A DNA stretch of 64,000 nucleotides from the NCBI RefSeq assembly GCF_014635205.1, contig NZ_BMCN01000001.1:310001-374000 (forward strand). Direction: 5' to 3'. The stretch is from Jeotgalicoccus aerolatus (GTDB lineage: Bacteria > Bacillota > Bacilli > Staphylococcales > Salinicoccaceae). The stretch's first letter is position 1; each line of letters starts with the position of its first letter. The translations under genes were made by a program, and so were the position numbers. Shown here one piece after another: positions 43,352 to 51,965 of the stretch. Below the pieces are notes generated by a model that was given only the letters and a program-made list of their open reading frames with translations, ran no database searches and was not told where the DNA came from.

Positions 43352-44422
43352 ATGGGCGGTACTTTTCAAATCGATGAAGCGCAGTTTATTAAACAGGCAA
43401 AGCAGTTTCAGCTGCCGAATCAAACGATCGCGGTCGTTAAAAATAATGCATACAACTACGGACTGGAATTTGCAGTGAAAGCATTCGCAATTTCCGGCAT
43501 CCGGGCTTTCGCCACGACATCTATGGATGATGCGGTGAAAATCCGGCAAATGTGCGGTGAACATGCCGACATTATTTTAATGAATCCGACGGCAGACTTT
43601 AAACGGGCGCGCATGTTTAATCTGCATATCACCCTGCCCTCTGCTGCTTATTACGATACATATAAGCACGAACTGGCCGGCTTAAATCTGCATATAGAAT
43701 ATGCCGGTCTCTTTAACCGTTCGGGTTTGACTGACATCAGCGAGCTTGAGTATATTTTAAACGATATGAAGCAATTAGATCTCGACTTAAGCTTTACCGG
43801 TCTGTGGACTCATTTCGGCTATGCCGACGAATTTGACGGTATCTATGAAGAAGAAAGCGCTTTGTGGCAGCAGTTTGTTAAAGACGTGAAGGCATTAGGA
43901 GTGTCGCCTGCTATGATCCACGCTCAGAACAGCGCAAGCTATGTCAGAGACGGCTTGTTTGATGATCATAGCCACGTCCGTCTCGGTATCGGTCTATACG
44001 GCTCAAAACCGTTTAATCATTTAGACGATAAAGATTTTATCCAGCCGTCGGTTTTATCAGCACCGATTATTCAGTTCAGAGATTTAAAAGAAGGTATGGC
44101 ACTCGGCTACGGTGCAGCATTTAAAGCCTATGCAGACTGCCGTGTGGCAATTGTTGATATCGGCTACGGCGACGGCGTACTTCGTGCACGAGCCGGTTAT
44201 GAATGTGAAATCGGCGGACAAACGTATCCGATCGTCGCTTTAATGATGAGTCATATGGCTGTGCTGGTCGATGATGACGTCACAGCGGATATGGATGTTT
44301 ATCTGTATAACAGCCGGCTGCGCATCGATAAATTTACCGAGCTCGGTGTCGGTGCAAACTCAGAACAGCTGGGAGCTTTAAATTATCAATCACTAGGGAG
44401 AGAATTTATATATGACGTTTAA
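43352..44422 (+). CDS. alr: Alanine racemase-like PLP enzyme of the lysine operon
   Basis: A 356-residue fold-type III PLP enzyme. AVVKNNAYNYGL (the Schiff-base Lys, about 28) and RLGIGLYGSKPF with the phosphate-binding segment are clear, and a Tyr lies in ALGYGAAF. In S. aureus the equivalent (Alr2) lies at this place in the operon. Its true substrate may be alanine or an amino acid of the lysine route; not decidable from sequence. The ATG follows AGGGAGA. Its last 11 bases overlap lysA. Confidence 0.82.
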   Translation: MGGTFQIDEAQFIKQAKQFQLPNQTIAVVKNNAYNYGLEFAVKAFAISGIRAFATTSMDDAVKIRQMCGEHADIILMNPTADFKRARMFNLHITLPSAAYYDTYKHELAGLNLHIEYAGLFNRSGLTDISELEYILNDMKQLDLDLSFTGLWTHFGYADEFDGIYEEESALWQQFVKDVKALGVSPAMIHAQNSASYVRDGLFDDHSHVRLGIGLYGSKPFNHLDDKDFIQPSVLSAPIIQFRDLKEGMALGYGAAFKAYADCRVAIVDIGYGDGVLRARAGYECEIGGQTYPIVALMMSHMAVLVDDDVTADMDVYLYNSRLRIDKFTELGVGANSEQLGALNYQSLGREFIYDV

Positions 44423-45689
44423 TTATTCAGCGGGAGAACTTCAAATCAGAGGACATAAAATTAGTGATATTGCGAAAGAATACGGCACGCCGGTTATCAT
44501 ATACGATGAGTTGTATATGACAGGCATGATGAAGAAATATCACAATATATTAAACAGTCATAACCTTTCCTACTCCGTATCCTATGCGTCTAAAGCCTTC
44601 AGCAGTATACAGATGATCAAACTGCTGGATGCTGAAAATATGGAGCTGGATGTCGTCTCGATCGGTGAATTATACACGGCTTTAACAGCCGGATTCCCGG
44701 TTGAGGATATTCATTTTCACGGCAATAACAAGACACCTCATGAAATCGAGTACGCTCTGGATTCCGGTGTGCGCTTCTTTATCATAGACGGTTTGGATGA
44801 AATCGGTCTGATTGACAGTTTAGCTGGTGATTTGGCGCCGGATGATTTAGTCAAGGTGCTGATCCGCATTAACCCGAGCGTTGAAGTGAATACACACGAT
44901 TATATTTCGACCGGACAGGAAGACAGCAAGTTTGGTCTGTCGCTGTCAAACGGTGCGGCTAAAATAGCAATTGATTTGATTGATAAGAGTACGCATCTTG
45001 ATTTTAAGGGCATCCATTATCATATAGGCTCTCAGCTCGATGACAGCACGCCGTTTGTTAACGCCATTACTAACGTTTACGCCTGGCTCGACGAACATGA
45101 TATAAGTATAGAAATATTGAACATGGGCGGCGGATTTGGCGTCAAATATGTCGACGGTGATGTGAGATTCCCGATTGAGTCAGGCTTTGACCGGATCATC
45201 GGTCATTTGAAGGCAGTCGCTGCTGAATCCGGCCGCGGCATGCCGCACATTATGATTGAACCCGGCCGTTCGATTGCCGCTGAGGCAGCCATTACCGTAT
45301 ATGAAGTCGGTACCATTAAAAATATACCGGGCGTGCGTAAATACGTCTCGATTGACGGCGGTATGAGCGATCACATCCGTACTCCTTTATACGGAGCAGA
45401 ATACGACGTGCTGCCGGTGCGTGAAGCTGCAGGAGACCGTGCGGCAGTGAATGTCGTCGGCAAACTATGCGAATCCGGCGACATTATCGGACAAGGTAAA
45501 AAGCTTCCGGCCGATTTAAAGCGCGGGGACCTGCTGGCAGTGCGGACAACCGGCGCCTACCACTACTCCATGGCCTCGAACTACAACCAGATGCAAAAAC
45601 CAGCGGTAGTCTTTGTCGGAGAAAGTCATGTGCGTCAAGTCATTAAGCGCCAGACACTGGAACAGCTGATTGAAAACGACGTAATGTAA
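44412..45689 (+). CDS. lysA: Diaminopimelate decarboxylase
   Basis: A 425-residue PLP enzyme making L-lysine from meso-DAP. SVSYASKAFSS has the PLP Lys, HYHIGSQ the conserved His, MGGGFGVKY and EPGRSI bind phosphate, and KLCESGDIIG holds the catalytic Cys of the dimer partner. It starts inside the alr end (overlap 11 bases) behind GGGAGAG. Last gene of the operon; a strong terminator follows. Confidence 0.95.
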   Translation: MTFNYSAGELQIRGHKISDIAKEYGTPVIIYDELYMTGMMKKYHNILNSHNLSYSVSYASKAFSSIQMIKLLDAENMELDVVSIGELYTALTAGFPVEDIHFHGNNKTPHEIEYALDSGVRFFIIDGLDEIGLIDSLAGDLAPDDLVKVLIRINPSVEVNTHDYISTGQEDSKFGLSLSNGAAKIAIDLIDKSTHLDFKGIHYHIGSQLDDSTPFVNAITNVYAWLDEHDISIEILNMGGGFGVKYVDGDVRFPIESGFDRIIGHLKAVAAESGRGMPHIMIEPGRSIAAEAAITVYEVGTIKNIPGVRKYVSIDGGMSDHIRTPLYGAEYDVLPVREAAGDRAAVNVVGKLCESGDIIGQGKKLPADLKRGDLLAVRTTGAYHYSMASNYNQMQKPAVVFVGESHVRQVIKRQTLEQLIENDVM

Positions 45690-45701
45690 GCTATATAAGG
45701 A

Positions 45702-45735
45702 CGCACCGGCATTTTGGATGCCGGTGCATTTTTTG
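45702..45735 (+). terminator. Terminator of the lysine operon
   Basis: GCACCGGCAT TTTGG ATGCCGGTGC and T-run. Confidence 0.9.
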
Positions 45736-45757
45736 TGTGGGTGTTTTTTGATTCAGT

Positions 45758-46044
45758 CGGCCAATGAGCGCGTTTGATTGTCCGACTAGGGCCCTTACTC
45801 GGCCAATGAGCGCGTTTGATTGTCCGACTAGGGCCCTTACTCGGCCAATGAGCGCGTTTGATTGTCCGACTAGGGCCCCTTACTCGGCCAATGAGCGCGT
45901 TTGATTGTCCGACTAGAGTCCTTACATGGCCAATGAGCGCGTTTGATTGTCTGACTAGAGCCCTTACATGGCCAATGAGCGCGTTTGATTGTCTGACTGG
46001 AGCCCTTACTCGGCCAATGAGACAGTCACATCGACCTGACAATA
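45758..46044. repeat. Tandem 42-base palindromic repeat, about seven units
   Basis: Unit CGGCCAATGAGCGCGTTTGA plus TTGTCCGACTAGGGCCCTTACT, starting at 45758, 45800 and 45842, with later units slightly changed (extra C in the third; TGGCC and GTCTGAC in the last ones). The core TCGGCCAATGAG/TTGATTGTCCGA has the same outer arms as the array at 35547-35792. Follows the lysA terminator. Confidence 0.92.
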
Positions 46045-46116
46045 GATCCACTTTAGTCTATTTTAATAAACTGCTGAGTAAACACCTTAGATCCGCCGCA
46101 CTTACTCTAAATTCCC

Positions 46117-46156
46117 ATAAAAAAACAAGCACCCGGAGTCTATCCGGGTGCTTGTT
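46117..46156 (-). terminator. Terminator of the cold shock gene
   Basis: AACAAGCACCCGGA...TCCGGGTGCTTGTT then seven T on the minus strand. Confidence 0.88.
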
Positions 46157-46193
46157 TAGTAGTTACAAATTATTCTAATGAATCAATTTATAA

Positions 46194-46394
46194 TTATAGT
46201 TTAGCAACGTTTGCAGCTTGTGGACCGCGGTCGCCTTCAACTACTTCAAATTCTACTGCTTGGCCTTCTTCAAGTGATTTGTAGCCTTCTTGGTTAATTG
46301 CTGAGAAGTGTACGAATACATCGTTTTCTCCTTCAATTTCGATGAAGCCAAATCCTTTTTCTGCGTTGAACCATTTCACTGTACCTTGTTTCAT
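46194..46394 (-). CDS. cspA: Cold shock protein (CspA/CspC family)
   Basis: A 66-residue single OB-fold RNA chaperone. [12 protein letters not shown] is RNP1 and DVFVHFSAI is RNP2; the end [12 protein letters not shown] is typical. ATG 46394 (MKQGTVKWF) is behind TGGAGGATTTT; upstream in-frame codons lack a site. It melts mRNA secondary structure in the cold and in growth. Same place as cspA of S. aureus. Confidence 0.95.
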   Translation of the reverse strand: MKQGTVKWFNAEKGFGFIEIEGENDVFVHFSAINQEGYKSLEEGQAVEFEVVEGDRGPQAANVAKL

Positions 46395-46515
46395 TAATAA
46401 AATCCTCCAAAAGACGTAAATTATCAATAAGAAGAACTTACTGATGATTCATATTATACAATATACTTTGTTATTTTGCAAATCGATTTCCAACAATTGT
46501 GTGTCTTTTTCAAAA

Positions 46516-46806
46516 TTAATTATACAATTCATTATTTTCCGTCATTATCGGCGTGTAGTATATTTGGACGTCTTCATCACAGTCTTCGCAAAACTCGATT
46601 TCGCATGCGTTAAAGAATGCGTGCATGCCATATTTTCCTGTGACATAGCTATTGTAGTCTTCTTTCATCTGCTTGATTATTGATTCGTAGCCGGATATCA
46701 TGTCTTCTTTTGCTTTAAACGGATGCCTTTTTATTATGTCTTCCTGCCAGCCTTCAAACAGCCACCAGCCTTCATAATCTGCTTTAACGATCACGACTTC
46801 ATACAT
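46516..46806 (-). CDS. DUF1033-family protein
   Basis: A 96-residue acidic protein (MYEVVIVKADYEGWWLFEGW..., then FCEDCDEDVQIYYT near the end). It matches the small DUF1033 proteins that sit between csp and xpaC in staphylococci. A Cys pair (CEDC) is notable. Function unknown. The ATG follows ATGGAGTTTTAAAC. Confidence 0.8.
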   Translation of the reverse strand: MYEVVIVKADYEGWWLFEGWQEDIIKRHPFKAKEDMISGYESIIKQMKEDYNSYVTGKYGMHAFFNACEIEFCEDCDEDVQIYYTPIMTENNELYN

Positions 46807-46929
46807 GTTTAAAACTCCATTTCATAGCCGATATTATTAATCATTATAAACGCGTATAATTAGCATTATCAAGCATAACGCTTTATAATTGTAAGAAATA
46901 GCCTCATATATATTAAGGAGTTTTGAACG

Positions 46930-47649
46930 ATGAAGAGAAATTTTTCTCATTTCATTGCTTCCGTGATTGCCGTTCCGGCAGGTCTGGTTGTCTGGCTTTT
47001 ATCGTCTAATGTATTGGATATTCATATGTTCTTAGACGTAGTCGCCGGTATCGGCGGATTTGGGGTATCCTACCTCCCCGCCCAGCGCATTTCACATAAT
47101 AAGCATTTAGAGAAACTAAAACTGACGAACAGTGAATATAAGTATATAAAAGAACAGCTTGCTCAGGCGAAAGAGCACACAAATCGTTTGCGTTCCAGCT
47201 ATATGAATATCAGATCGCTGAAAGATGCGAAAATGGTATTCGATATTAACAGGATCGTTAAAACGATTATTTCATCTGTAGAAGATGATCCGAGACAGTT
47301 TTACAGCGTTCAGCAGTTTTTCCACTCCAATCTGGAGACGGCAGTCAATACAATTGAAAAGTATTTATATTTGTACAAGATGCCGGGGAAATCTAAAAAT
47401 GAACGCATTCAGCTGCATGAGACGCGTCTGTCAATGTTAGAATTGAAACGTACGCTGCAGTCCAACTTGTCTCATATGAATCAGAGCAGCTACCAGGATT
47501 TAAATGTCGAACGCGACTTGATTAAGATGAATGCAACACGTGCTAAAAAACGCCAGGCAGTGCTCGATAACAAGCTCGGTAAACAAAAAATCAATTTGAA
47601 GCGAAATGAAAAATCAAAAGTAAAAGAAAAATTACATCGGGGTGAATAG
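46930..47649 (+). CDS. xpaC: XpaC-like 5-bromo-4-chloroindolyl phosphate hydrolysis family protein
   Basis: A 239-residue protein with two N-terminal hydrophobic segments (about 7-24 and 30-47) and a long helical, charged cytosolic part ending in basic residues (KRNEKSKVKEKLHRGE). Family members pair with TelA proteins. Despite the name, enzymatic activity is doubtful. The ATG follows AAGGAGTTTTGAACG. One base separates its stop from telA. Confidence 0.85.
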   Translation: MKRNFSHFIASVIAVPAGLVVWLLSSNVLDIHMFLDVVAGIGGFGVSYLPAQRISHNKHLEKLKLTNSEYKYIKEQLAQAKEHTNRLRSSYMNIRSLKDAKMVFDINRIVKTIISSVEDDPRQFYSVQQFFHSNLETAVNTIEKYLYLYKMPGKSKNERIQLHETRLSMLELKRTLQSNLSHMNQSSYQDLNVERDLIKMNATRAKKRQAVLDNKLGKQKINLKRNEKSKVKEKLHRGE

Positions 47650-47650
47650 A

Positions 47651-48844
47651 ATGACTGAAGATAAAAATATTAAAGATGAATTATTGATGGATCCATTTAA
47701 ACAGGCAGATGATAGTGATGACAGTCTTGTACTGGAGCCTGAGAAAGCAGCTGCTGCCAGCCGTCCGGCTGACAGTGAAATGCTGACGACGTATAAGGAA
47801 CAGTTCAGCGAGGCGGATCTTAAGTCCATTCGGGAAATTAAAGACAAAATTGAACCGCTGGATAATGATGCGCTGATTACTTACGGTGCCAATGCCCAGC
47901 AGGCTATGTCGAAGTTTTCTCATCAGATGCTGAATGAAGTTCAGTCTAAAGATGTGGGACCTATTGGTGAAACTTTAGAAGAATTAATGAAGAAATTGAA
48001 AGAAATCGATCCAGATGAACTGACCAACGAGAAAAAAGGCGTCTTTAAACGCCTCTTTGGCCGCGTAAAACGTTCAGTGAACGAAATGATATCAAAACAT
48101 CAGAGTATCGCTTCACAGGTCGACAGAATATCTATCCAGCTGGAACATGCTAAAGAGGTGCTGGTTAAAGATGTGAACATGCTGGACGGCTTATATAACC
48201 AAAACAAAGATTATTTTGATGCGATTAATATTTATATCGCTGCAGCAGATCTTAAAAAAGAGGAACTTGAAAATGAGACCCTCCCCCGCCTGAAAGCGAA
48301 AGCTGAAGCATCGAATAACCAAATGGACGTGCAGGACGTCAACGACATGATGCAGTACATCAACCGTCTTGAAAAACGCGTGCACGATTTAAAACTGTCG
48401 AGACAAATTACCCTGCAGTCTGCACCGCAGATTCGCATGATCCAAAATATTAACCAGACTTTAGCAGAAAAAATTCAAAGTTCAATTTTAACGAGTATTC
48501 CATTATGGAAAAACCAGATGGCGATTGCACTGACCCTGCTCCGTCAGGAATCAGCGTCTAAAGCCCAGCAGGAAGTAACGAATACGACGAATGATCTGTT
48601 GACTAAAAACAGTGAAATGCTGAAACAGAACTCTCTCAGAACAGCTACTGAAAATGAGCGCGGCATCGTCGATATTGAAACGCTGAAAACAACTCAGGAG
48701 AACCTGGTGACGACGATCGAGGAAACACTCAGAATTCAATCAGAAGGCACTCAAAAACGTAAATCTGCTGAAGCTGAACTCGTGACTATGGAAAAAGAAC
48801 TGAAGGAACGACTGCTCCAGCTTAAAGATAAACACCGCTATTAA
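47651..48844 (+). CDS. telA: TelA-family toxic anion resistance protein
   Basis: A 397-residue, mostly alpha-helical protein. FKRLFGRVKRSVNEMISKHQ, IYIAAADLKKEELENETLPR and QSSILTSIPLWKNQMAIALT are characteristic of TelA/KlaA. It is linked to tellurite, nisin and cell-wall antibiotic tolerance in relatives; the mechanism is unsettled. ATG 47651 is used, since GGGGTGAATAG lies just before it and the gene is coupled to xpaC. A terminator follows. Confidence 0.9.
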   Translation: MTEDKNIKDELLMDPFKQADDSDDSLVLEPEKAAAASRPADSEMLTTYKEQFSEADLKSIREIKDKIEPLDNDALITYGANAQQAMSKFSHQMLNEVQSKDVGPIGETLEELMKKLKEIDPDELTNEKKGVFKRLFGRVKRSVNEMISKHQSIASQVDRISIQLEHAKEVLVKDVNMLDGLYNQNKDYFDAINIYIAAADLKKEELENETLPRLKAKAEASNNQMDVQDVNDMMQYINRLEKRVHDLKLSRQITLQSAPQIRMIQNINQTLAEKIQSSILTSIPLWKNQMAIALTLLRQESASKAQQEVTNTTNDLLTKNSEMLKQNSLRTATENERGIVDIETLKTTQENLVTTIEETLRIQSEGTQKRKSAEAELVTMEKELKERLLQLKDKHRY

Positions 48845-48861
48845 TTATAAACTTTATAGAC

Positions 48862-48899
48862 AAAAAAGCACTTCTCCGTTTGGAGAAGTGCTTTTTTCG
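48862..48899 (+). terminator. Terminator of xpaC-telA
   Basis: AAAAAAGCACTTCTCC GTTT GGAGAAGTGCTTTTTT, able to work both ways. Confidence 0.9.
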
Positions 48900-48938
48900 T
48901 AACTCGAGCGAAAGCTCATTCACAAATATTTTAGTCCT

Positions 48939-48972
48939 ACACTGTCATTCAAACAACTTTGACTGACAGTGT
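48939..48972. repeat. Dispersed hairpin repeat, single inverted copy
   Basis: ACACTGTCATTCAAACAACT and TTGACTGACAGTGT form a stem of about 14 bp. With its flank (AATCCCAGCTCAAAA, AGATACTT) it is the reverse complement of the unit repeated at 57065-57263. Confidence 0.8.
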
Positions 48973-49019
48973 GAACCAAATCCCAGCTCAAAATTAGGGT
49001 TCCTCAGATACTTTTTATC

Positions 49020-50333
49020 TTAAGAGTACTCTACTCTCGGTTTCTTCAAGCCGATTAAGTAGCCGACAATGTAACCGACAATCATTAATGGAATCCATTC
49101 AAAACTGTTAGCGAACAATGGCAGTGATTCGAGCCAGCTCATTTCGACCCAGCCGTTTCTGTGTACAACGGATATGATCGATAATATTGAAACGAGAATA
49201 ACCGGAATTTGCAGACTGAGTCTTGGTGACGGTAAGAAGTACGTCAATATTAAGAGCAGTACTGTCGTCATAGCGACCGGATAAATAATCGACAGAATCG
49301 GTACGCTTGTTGCGATAACCTGGTTCAGACCCTGGTTTGCAAGTCCGAATGAAATCAGTACGAACAGAACCACCCATACTTTATAAGGGATTTTAGGAAT
49401 GATGCTGTTAAAGTATTCAGATACAGATACGATTAAGCCAGTTCCTGTTGTTACACATGCGAATAATACGATCGCACCGAGTAAAATCGGTCCAAAGACG
49501 CCGAATACATCATTACTCATAAATGTTAAGAGGAAGGTACCCAGGTTCTGATCATCGACAGCTGTACCGCCGAGATCAACTCTGTTTGCCAGCCAGCCGA
49601 GTGAAATGTAAATAGCAGCTAAGAGGATAGCAGCAAGAATTGCTGATTTTATCGTACCGATCAGTAACTCTTTACGGTTTGTAATACCAAGCTGACGTAT
49701 CGAGTTCAGCACGAGTACACTGAAGGCAATTGCTGCAATGGCATCCATCGTTAAGTAACCTTCAGTAAAGCCTGTTGTAAATGCTGCTGATCCTTCAAAT
49801 GTTTCAGCGGCAGGAACCACTGGATTATTGAAGTATGTATAGCCTGCAACGACGATCAGCAGTACAATTCCTATCAAGAGTAGCGGTGTTAGTATTTGTC
49901 CGATACTGTTCACGAGTGTGCCTGGTTTTAGACTTAATAATAAAACGACGATAAAATAAACTAATGAGAAAATAAGCAGCCACATCGCTGAATTACTTTC
50001 TAAAAATGGCACGACTGACATTTCATAAGCTGTTGTTGCTGTTCTTGGTATTGCGAAAAACGGTCCAATTGTTAAATAAATCGCAATTAGGAAAATTACT
50101 GCAAAGGCCGGGTGAATATTTTTTAGTGATTCTTTATACCCGCCTTTAGAAATCGATCCGACGACAACTCCCAGTAAAGGAAGTCCGACGCCTGTCAGGA
50201 CGAAAGCAAGAATTGCTGTCCAGAAAAATTCTCCGCTTGAAAAGCCGAGTGCCGGTGGGAAGATTAAGTTACCTGCTCCGAAGAACATGGCAAATAATGT
50301 AAAACCGACCATTATGACTTGTTTTGTACTCAT
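49020..50333 (-). CDS. brnQ: Branched-chain amino acid transporter, LIV-II carrier
   Basis: A 437-residue membrane protein with about 12 helices. The start KQVIMVGFTLFAMFFGAGNL and FPPALGF is diagnostic for BrnQ sodium/branched-chain amino acid carriers. It imports Leu, Ile and Val. The ATG follows GAGGCGATTACC. Single gene, facing telA. Staphylococci carry several BrnQ paralogues, so its exact substrate is open. Confidence 0.92.
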   Translation of the reverse strand: MSTKQVIMVGFTLFAMFFGAGNLIFPPALGFSSGEFFWTAILAFVLTGVGLPLLGVVVGSISKGGYKESLKNIHPAFAVIFLIAIYLTIGPFFAIPRTATTAYEMSVVPFLESNSAMWLLIFSLVYFIVVLLLSLKPGTLVNSIGQILTPLLLIGIVLLIVVAGYTYFNNPVVPAAETFEGSAAFTTGFTEGYLTMDAIAAIAFSVLVLNSIRQLGITNRKELLIGTIKSAILAAILLAAIYISLGWLANRVDLGGTAVDDQNLGTFLLTFMSNDVFGVFGPILLGAIVLFACVTTGTGLIVSVSEYFNSIIPKIPYKVWVVLFVLISFGLANQGLNQVIATSVPILSIIYPVAMTTVLLLILTYFLPSPRLSLQIPVILVSILSIISVVHRNGWVEMSWLESLPLFANSFEWIPLMIVGYIVGYLIGLKKPRVEYS

Positions 50334-50428
50334 GGTAATCGCCTCTTCTGTAAATAATTAGTATGTCATAATTCTACAACACAACTATAAATAAATCTAT
50401 AAATTTTTGAAATTATCTGACTTTTTAA

Positions 50429-50623
50429 CTATAAAAAATAAGTCTTATAGAAGCCGCCGACTTTTCCTGAATTATCTATGACAAAAATATATTCTTCAGT
50501 TTCATTAACGACTGTATATTCTTTGCCGACTGTCAGCATATCAGATACTTTATATTTTGCTGCATCCACATGTTTGACAGTAACAGTTCTTAGATTGCTA
50601 TTTTCCCATTCATTTTGAATCAT
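50429..50623 (-). CDS. Small conserved protein, DUF6501-like
   Basis: A 64-residue protein (VTVKHVDAAKYKVSDMLTVG, then YTVVNETEEYIFVIDNSGKV and GGFYKTYFL), predicted to be a small beta barrel. Homologues lie next to brnQ/odhB in staphylococci. Function unknown. ATG behind AGGAGGATAAAC. Confidence 0.75.
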   Translation of the reverse strand: MIQNEWENSNLRTVTVKHVDAAKYKVSDMLTVGKEYTVVNETEEYIFVIDNSGKVGGFYKTYFL

Positions 50624-50643
50624 TGTTTATCCTCCTGATTAAA

Positions 50644-50680
50644 AAAGAAAAGGTATCCTATATCTCGAGGATACCCTTCT
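50644..50680 (-). terminator. Terminator of odhAB
   Basis: AGAAGGGTATCC...GGATACCTTTTCT and T-run on the minus strand. Confidence 0.8.
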
Positions 50681-50702
50681 CTTATTATATTATTTGTTTT
50701 TC

Positions 50703-51947
50703 TTAGCCTTCTAACAGAAGATCTTCAGGGTTTTCAATCAGCTCTTTAATTGTTTTCAGGAAGCCGACTGATTCTGCACCGTCGATAATTCTGTGGTCAT
50801 AGCTTAGCGCTACGTACATCATTGGACGGATTTCAATATCGTCACCGACTGCAACAGGACGTTTTTGAATCGTGTGCATACCTAAGATTGCAGCCTGTGT
50901 ACCATTGATGATTGGTGTAGACATCAGTGATCCGAACACACCGCCGTTAGTAATTGTAAATGAACCGCCGGCCATATCATCAAGAGATAATTTTTTATCT
51001 TTCGCTTTTTGAGCCAGGCTTGCAATATCATTTTCAATTTCAGCGAATGTTTTGCGGTCAGTGTCGCGGACAACCGGTACGACAAGGCCTTCATCTGTAG
51101 ATACTGCAATTGAAACGTCGAAGAACTCTTTGTAGATAAAGTCCGTTCCGTCAATTTCAGCATTTACAGCCGGGTATTTACGAAGTGCAGCTGTTGCAGC
51201 TTTCGTAAAGAATGACATGAAGCCGAGTCTAGTGCCGTCGTTACGATCCTGGAAGCTTTCTTTCTTGCGTTTTCTCAGTTCCATGACGTTAGTCATGTCG
51301 ATTTCATTAAATGTTGTCAGCATAGCAGTGTTTTGCGATACATCTAAGAGACGTTTTGCAATAGTTTGTCTGCGGCGTGACATTTTTTCGCGTCTAACCG
51401 GTTTTTCTGGCGCTGCATCTGCTTTTGGTGCAGCCTGTTTTGTTTCAGCTTTAGCGTCTGCTTTAGGCGCTGGTGCATTGCCGTGATTTTCAACATCCTG
51501 GCTGCGTACTAAGCCGCGAGGATCAGACGGGTTGATGTCTGAAATTTTAATGCCTTTTTCACGTGCTAATTTTCTTGCTGATGGTGTTGCAACGACTAAT
51601 TCGTCATTTGAATCGTCTGCTGCTGCTTCAGATGCTGAAGATTTCTCTTCAGTTTTTTCTTCAGCTTTTGCTTCTTCTTTAGCAGGCGCTGCGTCAGCTT
51701 TCGGTGCGCCGCTGCCTTCGCCGATCACAGCGATGACTTGTCCAACTTCAACAGTATCGCCTTCTTCAGCTTTAAGTTCTGAAATAACGCCGGCTTCTTC
51801 ACTGACGATTTCAACGTTTACTTTATCAGTTTCAAGTTCGAGAACATTCTCGCCCTTTTCTACTGAATCTCCAACTTGTTTAAACCAAGTAGAGATTGTT
51901 CCTTCTGTAATTGATTCTGCTAATTCAGGCACGATAATTTCAGCCAT
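50703..51947 (-). CDS. odhB: 2-oxoglutarate dehydrogenase E2, dihydrolipoyl succinyltransferase
   Basis: A 414-residue E2 subunit: an N-terminal lipoyl domain with [10 protein letters not shown] (lipoylated Lys about 43), an Ala/Lys/Glu-rich linker, an E3-binding domain ([17 protein letters not shown]), a second linker, and the catalytic domain with [12 protein letters not shown] (His and Asp). It transfers succinyl groups to CoA in the TCA cycle. It follows odhA by 18 bases and shares its transcript. E3 is not in the window. Confidence 0.95.
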   Translation of the reverse strand: MAEIIVPELAESITEGTISTWFKQVGDSVEKGENVLELETDKVNVEIVSEEAGVISELKAEEGDTVEVGQVIAVIGEGSGAPKADAAPAKEEAKAEEKTEEKSSASEAAADDSNDELVVATPSARKLAREKGIKISDINPSDPRGLVRSQDVENHGNAPAPKADAKAETKQAAPKADAAPEKPVRREKMSRRRQTIAKRLLDVSQNTAMLTTFNEIDMTNVMELRKRKKESFQDRNDGTRLGFMSFFTKAATAALRKYPAVNAEIDGTDFIYKEFFDVSIAVSTDEGLVVPVVRDTDRKTFAEIENDIASLAQKAKDKKLSLDDMAGGSFTITNGGVFGSLMSTPIINGTQAAILGMHTIQKRPVAVGDDIEIRPMMYVALSYDHRIIDGAESVGFLKTIKELIENPEDLLLEG

Positions 51948-51965
51948 TTTAATATATACCCCCTA

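Noticed and set aside
45635-46178. Frames on both strands across array D
   Set aside because: Same reason. They also overlap the lysA end and the terminator.
50334-50428. T-box leader for brnQ
   Set aside because: The spacer before the brnQ ATG is short and has none of the T-box elements.
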